A DNA stretch of 64,000 nt from Hormiphora californensis (Eukaryota; Ctenophora; Tentaculata; Cydippida; Pleurobrachiidae): the NCBI GenBank assembly GCA_020137815.1, contig CM035362.1, positions 5,122,008-5,186,007 of the forward strand. Reading direction: 5' to 3'. The notes beneath the pieces were generated by a model that was given only the letters and a program-made list of their open reading frames with translations, made no database searches and was not told the origin of the DNA. Every line of letters begins with the position of its first letter. Within the stretch, counting starts at the first letter, position 1. Positions 1 through 9,273 of this stretch are shown piece after piece. Both the position numbers and the translations under genes were made by a program.

Positions 1-2
1 GT

Positions 3-851
3 ATCCAAGCAACGCTTGACGACAAAACTCCGTTCGTGCTGTATCAGTTAGTAACGCGTGGCCTCCAAAAGCTCATCCTCGCGTTTTGCCTCCCCTCAAA
101 TGACATTGACACCATCACCCAAATGACGACAACCCAGTTAGGGGTGGATGACCCGCAGAAGTGTCTGTCCTCCTTTGGCCTTCTTATGACCTGTATGTAC
201 TGTGGGAGAGAGGGCAGCAGGGTTATACAACTTGAGCGGGATCAGGAGATTACAGATCAAATGTTGGCCGGGGCCATGGATAAGATGAGGAAGATTTTGG
301 ATTGTGTTGGTCAGTGTTGTGAGATCCAAGCGAAACCACTGGCGGCTGTGATCTGTTACCTCGTCACCGATTTCTTCCCAAAGGAACAAATGATCAACAC
401 GTTCGTGTCGGAGTTCCTCTCTCCGCGGCAGGAGAACAGGGAAATGATAGCATTAATTCTCCATGACCTGTTCCAAGGAATCATTGAGACGGGAAACTTT
501 GCCCAAATTGCCGAGTGGGTCTTGCTAGTGTTACGGAACTTCATGCACCTCAAACCACGATCTGTCTCCGTTTGGTCCACCACGATTCTCCTCCTCTGCT
601 CCATCACCAACCCCAAGATCCGGCAATACTTCCCGTACATCGTCAGCTCGGGGACTGTTAGCGGTGATTGGTTCGTGTTGGTTTGCAGGGAGTTTGCGGT
701 GAGTCTGAGTGACTCAGAAAGGGTGACATTCGGTGAGATGCTCAAGGTTGGAGCTGAAGTTCACGGGGGTCACGAGTTTGAGACTGTCTCCAAACTACTG
801 GAAGAGTTTACCTTGGCTGGTAAGACATCTGCACAGGAGCGTGAGAATTAG
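3..851 (+). CDS. HTT: Huntingtin, C-terminal coding region (5'-partial)
   Basis: An open frame enters from the left edge and ends at TAG 849-851, giving about 282 residues. Huntingtin is a very large HEAT-repeat scaffold of vesicle transport and autophagy; this part corresponds to the end of the C-HEAT domain. Recognition rests on the ordered pattern FFPKEQMINTFVSEFLS, then a helix containing WVLLVLRNF, then VWSTTILLLCSITNP and IRQYFPYIVS, which follows the vertebrate huntingtin C-terminus (FFPPQDIMNKVIGEFLS, WVMLSLSNF, TWSLSCFFVSASTSP, AILPHVIS) in order and spacing. The family is known for low sequence identity, so this is recognition by motif order, not by score. The real start lies outside the window. 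No intron interrupts this exon. SNIP1 starts only 523 bp downstream on the same strand. Confidence 0.82.
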   Translation: MQATLDDKTPFVLYQLVTRGLQKLILAFCLPSNDIDTITQMTTTQLGVDDPQKCLSSFGLLMTCMYCGREGSRVIQLERDQEITDQMLAGAMDKMRKILDCVGQCCEIQAKPLAAVICYLVTDFFPKEQMINTFVSEFLSPRQENREMIALILHDLFQGIIETGNFAQIAEWVLLVLRNFMHLKPRSVSVWSTTILLLCSITNPKIRQYFPYIVSSGTVSGDWFVLVCREFAVSLSDSERVTFGEMLKVGAEVHGGHEFETVSKLLEEFTLAGKTSAQEREN

Positions 852-1374
852 GTTGGTATTACGCAATTACCCCTACCTTGCGGGCACGCTAAAACTTACC
901 TTACTACTACTGTAGAGGGGTAATTTTGTTAGCAAAGATTTAGGGTGATCTTGGTGGTTTACAAAATGTTGTCTAGACAGAAAATGTTTGATTAGTGTTT
1001 TTTTGTTATTGTTTATTCCTGGAATCAAGGTGTGTGTGTGTGTCTTGTTATGTGTGTCTTGTTCAATCTGATATAATTCTGTACACATGGATATATCCCA
1101 GCTTGCATGATTCTATATTTTTCTGGGCAAACTTGATATTTTGTCCAAAGTTTATCTCAGATTATTAATTATCATGAAAAGGAACGAGTGCTTTTGTTTA
1201 ATTTGTGATATATACGAGTTGTGTTGAGTCACTGTTTTGAAGTTTTGACCATCAGAAATCTAAATTCAACGCATTTTTACTCCCGGCCGTTTCTCACCTC
1301 TCCCTAATCCCCAGTTCTTTTACCAATGTTTTTTAACCCATCAAATCTTCGATATATAGCTAAAGGTTTCCAGT
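852..1374. other. HTT 3' UTR and SNIP1 upstream region
   Basis: A 523-bp stretch between the huntingtin stop and the SNIP1 start codon. It is AT-rich with a short TG run near 1030-1042. I see no AATAAA and no ORF worth calling, so the huntingtin cleavage site and the SNIP1 promoter must share this space or use variant signals. Confidence 0.6.
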
Positions 1375-4300
1375 ATGCCCACCCGTAAAAGGAAGCAGTC
1401 TAGTTCCAGTAGTTCCAGTTCTTCAAGTAGTTCTTCAGAAAGTAGTGATGCCTCTCCACCAAGAAGTAAGAGTTTTTACTTTTTACTTTATTTTTACTTT
1501 ATTTTTACTGCTTTTTTACTTTATTTTAAATTTATTTTTACTACGGTGGCAGATTCCGGCCAAGTGTTTTTTCAATCAAGTGAAATATTTTTGTTTGAAA
1601 TTTTATAAAAATTTTATTTCAAAATGAAAATAAACATGTCGTTAAAATTATTGGCCGGAATCTGCCACGCGGGTGGCAGATTCCGGCCAAGATTCTCAAA
1701 AAAACCTTGGCCAGAATCTGCCACACACGTGGCAGATTCTGGCCAACCAACTAAAACATGTTTATATCAAAGCGAAAACCACTGTACCCGACTAATTTTG
1801 ATACGCTGAATCACGTAAGATACTTTTCCAATCCCTCAGAGGTCAGGAAAGTGTCATAATTGACCATAATTGGGTCTAATTGACCCCACTTACAACTTTT
1901 CACCTTAAAACGATAGACGCTTATGTGAAGGCACTTTTCCGACTAATTTTGATACGCTGAATCACGTAAGCAACTTTTCCAAGTCCTCCGAGGTCGGGAA
2001 AGTGCCTTAATCGGGTATAATTGGGTCTAATTAGCCTTAATTGCTCAATTAGGGCACTTTGCCGATCTCTGAGGACTTGGAAAAGTTGCTTACGTGATTC
2101 AGCGTATCAAAATTAGTCGGAAAAGTGCCTTCACATAAGCGTCTATCGTTTTAAGGTGAAAAGTTGTAAGTGGGGTCAATTAACGGGTGACAACTAAAAA
2201 TTGTCCCTAATTCAAAACGGCTGTATAATTTTTTCTTTTGAGATACCTAGCTTCGGGCTAGTGATAAAACGATTTTTCAGACAATTTTGAATCGGAATAA
2301 CATACCGGCAAAGTCTAAAAATTTCATTTTCATTGCGATATCGCATCATTTCCTCTTGTCCCTCCAAAACATGTAGTACGGAGATTTGAAATTTCTATGT
2401 TATCAGAAACGACCTTCCCGATGAGATAGAATTCTCAAAATTGGAAGTCTAGTCGTTCATGCCATAACCAACATAACTGCCAAGTTTGAAAATTTCAGCT
2501 CATTAGGAAGTTGGTTTTCCGCGTCATTAATGTTTCAAGAGATTGTCGAAATGGCGATTTCTCAAATTACCTGTAAACACCGCTTTGTTACAGAAGATTC
2601 TAATCAGGAAATTGAGATTAACGGAGTTTGAAACAAAGTTAATTTCGTTCAAAATTGTCTGAAAAATCATTCTGTCGCTATCCCGAAGCTGTATCTCAAA
2701 CAGAACAGGCGCTAGAGGTGCTAGAAGATTGTGTAGATTTCACGTACTTCATGCTTTGGTGGGGCAAGAGGAAATGATGCGATATCGCAATGAAAATGAA
2801 CTTTTTAGTCTTCGCCGTTATGTTACTCCGATTTAAAATTGTCTGAAAAATCGTTCTATCGCTGGGCCGAAGCTGTATCTCAAAAGGGAAAAATTCTACA
2901 GCCGTTTTAAATTAGGGACAATTTTTAGTTGTCACCCGTTAGACCCAATTATGGTCAATTATGACACTTTCCTGACCTCTGAGGGATTGGAAAAGTATCT
3001 TACGTGATTCAGCGTATCAAAATTAGTCGGGTACAGTGGTTTTCGCTTTGATATAAACATGTTTTAGTTGGTTGGCCAGAATCTGCCACGTGTGTGGCAG
3101 ATTCTGGCCAAGGTTTTTTGAGAATCTTGGCCGGAATCTGCCACCCGCGTGGCAGATTCCGGCCAATAATTTTAACGGCATGTTTATTTTCATTTTGAAA
3201 TAAAATTTTTATAAAATTTCAAACAAAAATATTTCACTTGATTGAAAAAACACTTGGCCGGAATCTGCCACCGTATTTTTACTGCTTTTTTACTTTATTT
3301 TTACTTTTTTACTGATTTTCTCTTTTTCTCTTTTCTCCACCACGACATGAGTCGTTTCGTTTTTTTTCTCATTATTTTGACTGCTTTTATTTTCTCCTTA
3401 CATAGCTCGACGAACATTACAATTTCTCCAATGTTTTAGCGGGATCGTACAACAATATATAATATTCAGTATAAGCGATTGTAAAACCATATATATCTTG
3501 CAGGATCTCAACAGCAACAGCAGCCACCCCAAAGGAGACAGAAAAGGGACAGTAGGTCCCCGCCACCTAGGAGAAACAATAATCGCCGCTCATCTCCTCC
3601 ACCCTCCTCATCACACAATCGGTCAGGGGACAGTGCGAATAGAAGCCAGTCTCACAGTAAGTTGGTATTTAATTTTATTAACTAATTAGTTAATTTCTCG
3701 GTCTTATTGTAAGACTAAGAAACTCATCCCGGATTCCAGACGGTAGATCCCTTACGTATTCTGGAGGTCTGTTATTATTATGTTCTAACCCTCCTTTTTT
3801 TAATTGAGACAAGGTCGAATAATTATTCAAGTCTCTCGATGAATAAGTTTCATGTTTTATCGCAGTCTCCTCCTTCCAGAAACGCCCACCAAGTTTCTGG
3901 GTAGCGACAGGGCTGGATTAGAGGACTATCTGGCGGAGAGAAAGAGAAGGAACGGAGATAGGGAACAGGAGACAAAGGACCGTGAAAAAGACGATAAAAA
4001 GAGGAAGGACAAGAAGGAGAAAGAGAGGAAGATGAAAGGAGACAAGGATGGAGAAAAGAAGGTAATTCTCAGGAACCGACCGACACAAGTAAACAACCAA
4101 TCAGAACTCGTTATTTAGGTCACGTGACTGGTTATCAGTCAATCGGGGACCAGTATTCCCTGATTCGGTCGGTTCCTGGTAATTCTCAAGCGATGTTTTT
4201 ACCACACACAGACAGTCAAATACTGGTCCCTGATTGGCTAATAACCTGGTCACGTGACCTAAATAACGAGTTCTGATTGGTTGTTTACTTGTGTCGGTCG

Positions 4301-7196
4301 GTTCCTACAATCTGTCAAATCACACCGTCCCGAAACTCGCTTAGATCTTAAACTGGAGTCAGTCTCAGTCACTCTCACATTTGAGGAAAAAATATTTTGC
4401 GTGTTGTTTATTGTACTTAATTCATTCACAGTGTGAATTTCACACATCTCCATCTTATGATCTTGATTCTTGCAACATTTTACGGTGTTTGAATCACCAG
4501 TTTCACATACGCCCCCCCCCCCCCCCCCCGCGATAGCCTTATTTCGTGGACACAGAAATCCTTGATTTCCCCATGCTAGCCATGCTCCAAACAGATGATT
4601 CACCAATATTTACTAACGAAGCAATAATCACCCTCAACCCCGCTCACATGCACGTAAGTTTTGGTGACGTCATATTATTCTGGTGACGTCAGATATTACT
4701 CTCGAGGCATCCGTCCGTCAAGTTAAATCCGAAAACGTTGCCTGATCCAGCAATTCAAAACACTGTCAGGGCCGTTATTTTCTCCAGCTCAATATCTTGG
4801 TATCCAAGACACCTCACACTCTTCGTTTGGCGTGCTTCGTGCGCCGGCAAGGGAGGGGTAACTTCGTTACCAACTCAACATCAAGACACTATCAGAGGGA
4901 AAATGTTTACTACATTGTACATTATGGGTTCATCCAGGAACGAACTAAAACTTGTGGTGTTTTATTCCAATCGTTTTCCAAACACACATTGATTCCATTT
5001 TGGGCTTCGAATCCATTCCATACGATCACAGACGCTATGCCAATTACCAGGTTTTCGACACCATTACCATGTACCAACAGAGACCCCTTATTATCCCCAG
5101 CCCTAATTATAACTTCACCCCTTATCAGGAAGTGGGTGCCCCCAACTTCGAGCGATCAGGGAAACTGACAGAGGAACGAAACACCTACAAGGGTGTTGTG
5201 ATCAAATACACTGAGCCAGCCGAGGCTAGGATCCCCAAGACAAAATGGAGGTTGTATCCGTTCAAGGGCGATGAAGCTCTTCAAACGATGTATATTCATC
5301 GGAACAGGTACCTATATGACGTCACAATTACGTCACAATGACACTCATCTCTCATGTAATTTCTCTCTTGAGTTGGACATGACAAGATTGTGTCGGAGAG
5401 CGGCGGTAGTTTTCTTGTTTGTATGTCAGGTAGCGCGCGGTAAGAAAGTTGAGATAAAACTACTTTTTCAGCAGTGCAACAACTGCACATTTTGACGCGC
5501 ACCGTGGAATTGTAGCTTCTATTGTACGGAAATCGTTAAAAGCTGACAATGTCACGTGATCGTTTTATGAATGTTTGTGATTGACCAAATTACTATTGGT
5601 TGCCTTGCTCGACCCTGAGTGGGTTAGAACACAACAAACTACTAGTGGACGGCCTTGCTACGGCGGAGTGGTGAACATGCTGGGCCCCTAATAAGCGTGT
5701 TCAGTTCGGCCTCTACTTCTTTCGGGCAGGTCATCCTCCAGACGCAGCAATCACAAACGGAGTACAAACCAAATTACCCCGAAATATTGTTAGAACCTAG
5801 AAATCGTTATGAGCAAAAAAAGTGGGGAAACAGAATTTTACGGGAATTGTATAAGATTGGCTTGCCCCTAATGATTTCTAGGTTCTACTCTCAAATCCAT
5901 TTCAGTGGTTATCTTATTGGACGAGAGCGAAAGATTGTTGACATTCCAGCGGACCATCCCTCCTGTTCCTCTCAACATGCTGTCGTCCAGTTCAGGTGAG
6001 AGGAGTAGAGACCCCGGAGGGGTGAGGGGGTACTGTGGTAACCTGGGGGTGAGGGGGGGGGGGTACTGTGGTAACCTGGGGGGAGGGGAGTAGAGTGATA
6101 GTTTGGGGAGGTGAGAGGGGTACTGTGGTAACCTGAGGAGGGGAGGGGAGTAAAGTGATAACCTGAGGGGGTGAGGGGGAGTAGAGTGATAACATGGGGA
6201 GTTAAGAGGGGAGTACAGTGATAGCCTGGGGAGGTGAGGGGGAGTAGAGTGATAACCTGGGAGTGGGGAGGGGGTGCAGTGATAACCTGGAGAGGGGTAT
6301 GAGAGGGGGAGTAGAGTGATAACCTGGGAGTGGGGGGTACAGTGATAACCTGGGGAGGGGGTGAGGGGTCAGGGGGTACAGTGATAACCTGGAGGGGTAG
6401 AGTGATAACCTGGGGAGGTGAGGGTGGGAGGGGAGGGGAGTAAAGTGATAACCTGGGGGTGAGGGGAGTACACTGTACAGTGATAACCTGGAGAGGGGGT
6501 GAGAGGGTAGAGTGATAACCTGGGGAGGTAAGGGAATACTGCAGTGATGGTCCCAGCATGGGGGGTTATTAAAAATCAGTTAGATATATTATATCAGTCC
6601 GTCATATTTGCCGTCCATATAGCATTGTCTCTTGGTATACCGTGCCTTTCGGTGTATCTGCAGCATTATAAAAAAAGTAACCAGGATGGAACCGACCGAA
6701 TCAGGAAATACTGGTCCCTAATTGGCTGATAACCAGTCACGTGACCTAAATAACGAGTTCTGATTGGTTGTTTACTTGTTTCGGTCGGTTCCTGATATAT
6801 AAACCAACCCAAACTCCACGCAGATTGGTGGAACACACCCGGGTGGATGGGTCACAGACAAAGAAGGTTAAACCTTACATGATGGACTTGGAGTCAACAA
6901 ATGGGTCCTTTCTTAACAACGTCAAAATCGAACCAAGAAGGTAATTTAGCAGGAACCGACCGAATCAGGATTCAGGAAATACTGGTCCCTGATTGGCTGA
7001 TAACCAGTCAGTAGTCACGTGACCTAAATAACGAGTTATGATTGGTTGTTTACTTGTCTCAGCTGTTATTCTAACTACCATTCTCTCCAGGTATTACGAA
7101 CTAAAGGAGCGTGATATTATCAAGTTTGGGTTCAGTTCACGGGAGTATGTTCTACTACACGAGAGGAGCGAGGGAGTTAGGGACGGGGAGAGTTGA
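1375..7196 (+). CDS. SNIP1: Smad nuclear-interacting protein 1 (FHA-domain spliceosome protein)
   Basis: Seven exons: 1375-1465, 3504-3656, 3880-4061, 5129-5307, 5906-5995, 6824-6940, 7091-7196. All have GT...AG ends, and the phases join into 305 codons plus TGA. The N-terminus is low-complexity: a 13-Ser run, poly-Gln, and RS/RRS and Lys/Arg-rich acidic-basic stretches. It is followed by a conserved GKLTEERNTYKGVVIKYTEP segment, then WRLYPFKGDE, then an FHA domain with the GR, HPSCSSQHA and NGSFLNN motifs, ending FGFSSREYVLLHE. This order matches animal SNIP1 and yeast Pml1, the FHA subunit of the pre-mRNA retention and splicing complex. The FHA domain binds phosphothreonine peptides in the nucleus. 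Intron 1 holds a 1.7-kb foldback, intron 5 a VNTR, and introns 3, 5 and 6 hold MITEs. Start: the first ATG in frame, directly before the Ser run. The exact 5' end of exon 4 is the least certain junction. Confidence 0.92.
1534..3283. mobile_element. Mutator-like foldback element with 9-bp target duplication
   Basis: Element 1543-3274 (1732 bp) lies in SNIP1 intron 1. It is flanked by identical 9-bp direct repeats ATTTTTACT at 1534-1542 and 3275-3283. Both ends are ACGGTGGCAG in inverted orientation, and the inverted arms extend about 340 bp inward (1543-~1880 against ~2942-3274). A second inverted pair lies inside (about 1884-2180). No transposase ORF is present. Long inverted arms plus a 9-bp duplication are typical of Mutator-like elements; the family assignment is inference. 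It is itself interrupted by a TA-flanked element at 2183-2939. Confidence 0.8.
2181..2941. mobile_element. TA-flanked inverted-repeat element nested in the Mutator-like foldback
   Basis: Element 2183-2939 (757 bp) has ends ACGGGTGACAACTAAAAATT in inverted orientation and a TA duplication at 2181-2182 and 2940-2941. Taking out the element and one TA leaves GTCAATTAGACCC, which is exactly complementary to GGGTCTAATTGAC in the opposite arm of the host foldback near 1873-1885. That proves it inserted after the host element formed. TA duplication and inverted ends suggest the Tc1/mariner superfamily. Its arms share the GCGATATCGCATCATTTCCTC segment (2336 and 2772, inverted). No ORF. Confidence 0.8.
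4070..4178. mobile_element. hAT-type CAGGAACC MITE, copy 1 (at SNIP1 exon-3 splice donor)
   Basis: A 109-bp element with ends CAGGAACCGACCGA / TCGGTCGGTTCCTG. The 8-bp duplication GTAATTCT (4062-4069 and 4179-4186) is the splice donor of SNIP1 exon 3. The body contains ATTGG/CCAAT and CACGTGAC motifs, as in all copies. Confidence 0.88.
4213..4307. mobile_element. CAGGAACC MITE, copy 2 (left end eroded)
   Basis: Starts in the body (AGTCAAATACTGGTCCCTGA) and runs to GGTCGGTTCCT. The left terminal repeat is missing, and no target duplication is visible. It lies 35 bp from copy 1, inside SNIP1 intron 3. Confidence 0.75.
5998..6535 (+). repeat. G-rich minisatellite in SNIP1 intron 5
   Basis: About 540 bp of imperfect units of roughly 25-35 bp built on AGTAGAGTGATAACCTGGGG plus GGTGAGGGG. 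It starts within a few bases of the exon-5 donor (5996). A long ORF on the opposite strand is a by-product of the repeat. Confidence 0.85.
6682..6794. mobile_element. CAGGAACC MITE, copy 3
   Basis: The body is intact (ACTGGTCCCTAATTGGCTGA, then CACGTGACC, to GGTCGGTTCCTG). The left end has a small insertion (CAGGATGGAACCGACC). No clear target duplication. SNIP1 intron 5, 29 bp upstream of exon 6. Confidence 0.75.
6950..7060. mobile_element. CAGGAACC MITE, copy 4 (right end eroded)
   Basis: Starts CAGGAACCGACCGAATCAGG, 9 bp after the SNIP1 exon-6 donor (GTAATTTAG). The body carries a small internal duplication (TCAGGATTCAGG), and the right terminal repeat is lost. Confidence 0.75.
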
Positions 7197-7217
7197 TTCC
7201 CCAGATTTGAGGGTTAA

Positions 7218-7326
7218 CAGGAACCGACCGAATCAGGAAATACTGGTCCCTAATTGGCTGATAACCAGTCACGTGACCTAAATAACGAGTTCTGATTGGT
7301 TGTCTACTTGTGTCGGTCGGTTCCTG
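7218..7326. mobile_element. CAGGAACC MITE, copy 5
   Basis: Full-length, with an 8-bp duplication AGGGTTAA (7210-7217, 7327-7334). It lies in the SNIP1 3' UTR, 21 bp after the stop and just before the poly(A) signal. Confidence 0.88.
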
Positions 7327-7357
7327 AGGGTTAACGATTGAATGAGGGGACTAAAAT

Positions 7358-7363
7358 AATAAA
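7358..7363 (+). promoter_or_regulatory. Candidate SNIP1 poly(A) signal
   Basis: AATAAA, 162 bp after the SNIP1 stop codon and 24 bp after the target duplication of MITE copy 5. Confidence 0.6.
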
Positions 7364-7546
7364 CAGTTTATCTATATTCTAGAGGGGGGTGGACTGACCC
7401 CATCTGATATAGTTTTTTAAATATTAACAGGGCAAGAAGAGTTGGACTGACGGTTGTATTTTCTATCTTTATGATTAGGAATTGTCGTTTATCGATTATC
7501 AGTGCACCAGCCACCAACATGTTACAGCTGAAATTTTATCTCCATA

Positions 7547-7625
7547 CAGTCGGACCCCGATTTACCGGTTTACTCGGGGGGGGGGGGGGGCGGTTTGGGT
7601 TGCCCGGTAAATCGGGGTCCGACTG
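7547..7625. mobile_element. pogo/Tigger-like MITE copy a
   Basis: 79 bp, CAGTCGGACCCCGATTTACC inverted at both ends, TA on each side (7545-7546, 7626-7627), central G13 run. The family name is inference from the CAGTCGGACCCCG end and the TA target. Confidence 0.75.
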
Positions 7626-7929
7626 TAGTTATAAATGGAAGTCCTCCTTCCCTGACCCTGCCCTGGGAAGAAGGGTCTTGTGAGACGTGATGTGTTGCTA
7701 GTATATATTTGTTAAAGTTGTATTAGCTTATAATGTTCAAGAACGTGACAACTTTCCTTCCAATTTCCACCTAGAACTTCCCCTCCCTACTTATATTTTC
7801 TTTCTCAGAGCGGTGTCGTGCAGGAATGGGAGTTTTAAGGCTGTTTATTTTAATCAATTACAACATACTGAATCAACTTGTTTGCATTTTGGAAAAAGTA
7901 TTTAACTGAAATAATCAGTAAATGATATA

Positions 7930-8096
7930 CAGTTGGATCCCGATTTACCGGAATCCCGATTTACCGGGAGGATAAACTTTCCCCGGTAAAGTATTTGACG
8001 GTCAAATACTTTTAATTGACGCCAATATAACGGACATCCCGATTTTCCGGACAAAACCCTTTCCCCCGAGCATCCCGGTAAATCGGGGTCCGACTG
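7930..8096. mobile_element. pogo/Tigger-like MITE copy b
   Basis: 167 bp, ends CAGTTGGATCCCGATTTACC / CGGTAAATCGGGGTCCGACTG (last 20 bases shared), TA on each side. Confidence 0.75.
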
Positions 8097-8422
8097 TACC
8101 ACCTCATCATTATTTTGTGGTTCCCTAGTATGTATATCCCATTACATCTCTCTAGCATGAGCAATGTACTTCTCCAAGCTGATGCTGTCAAAGCATTGAC
8201 CCGACAAAGCAGATGTAGTGATGTATCGTACGTATGCAGCAGCAGTGGACCACAATCTACGCAAATCTGCACATGGTCCGAGGTAACAACTGATTGAGAA
8301 ATCATATCCACTTTTCTTTTCAACTAGCGCACCCATTGGGTGCGCCTCAAGTAAGGGTTTTTTGATAACCCACCCGGCTTCGCCGGGCGGTTCTTTTCGC
8401 CCCTTTCAACGTCAATAACACG

Positions 8423-8436
8423 GTTGCCATAGCAAC
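8423..8436. promoter_or_regulatory. RFX X-box-like motif
   Basis: GTTGCCATAGCAAC fits the RFX consensus (GTTGCC AT AGCAAC half-sites). It lies 30-100 bp after two G+C-rich hairpins (GCGCACCC/GGGTGCGC and CCCGGCTTCGCCGGG). No cilium gene is adjacent, so function is open. Confidence 0.4.
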
Positions 8437-8445
8437 TGAATTGGT

Positions 8446-8543
8446 AACTATGGGGACTGGCATTCGAAAATATTAATAAACTTCCAATGGAAGTAACTAT
8501 GGGGACTGGCATTCGAAAATATTAATAAACTTCCAATGGAAGT
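8446..8543 (+). repeat. 49-bp tandem duplication
   Basis: TAACTATGGGGACTGGCATT... through TTCCAATGGAAG occurs twice back to back with no differences seen. Confidence 0.85.
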
Positions 8544-9150
8544 TCCAAAAGTGTGAATGATAGCTTTACAGCTTTGGTCACATAACATGTTTTATGAAGG
8601 AGCAGCCTGTCGCTTAGATACCGCCTAACGAACGACCACTTCGACGTTCATCTCCAACTTATAATAGAGATCCTTTGATCCACATTCCAGCTTTCAGAGC
8701 ATAGGCTTGACCCTATTCCTCAATCCTCTCGCGCGCGAGAACAGAAGTCAGAGCATTCCTGTGTAAAGCGACCAACCTCACAAACCCCAATCATTTGCAG
8801 ATATTAAAAAGAATGAAATGAATATCCTCCCCTGCAATGAGCACGGATAGATAAAGCTGCCTTCTCAGATGATGTATGTGATCCGAATGAGACATTGAAA
8901 GATGCGTCATTATTTCTTGCTCACAAATAAGGTACTTTGTTCTGCAGTTACTTAGTTTTCCAATTCTCACTCTCAGTTCTCGAATGACCAACATATAATA
9001 TATTACGTTCGTCACTGGATTTAGTTTTTTTTCTTGTGGTTATTTCGTTGGATTTTGCTCTTGATGCTTTTTGTCCAACAAATGATGTATCGCTTGACTA
9101 TTCTTGATTTGAGTCTCATAATGGATAACAGTTTTAAAATGTTTCCTACT

Positions 9151-9259
9151 CAGGAACTGACCGAATCAGGAAATACTGGTCCCTGATTGGCTGATAACCA
9201 GTCACGTGACCTAAATACCGAGTTCTGTTTGGTTGTTTACTTGTTTAGGTCGGTTCCTG
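9151..9259. mobile_element. CAGGAACC MITE, copy 6
   Basis: Full-length with slightly mutated ends (CAGGAACTGACCG / GGTCGGTTCCTG). GATAACAGTT occurs at 9125 and directly after the right end, but not flush on the left. Confidence 0.8.
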
Positions 9260-9273
9260 ATAACAGTTAATGG

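Noticed and set aside
5972-6559. 195-codon Pro/Ser/Thr-rich minus-strand frame
   Set aside because: Reverse translation of the G-rich VNTR in SNIP1 intron 5.
8323-8400. G+C hairpins resembling bacterial terminators (contamination)
   Set aside because: Flanked on both sides by repeat families found throughout the window, so the segment belongs to this genome.
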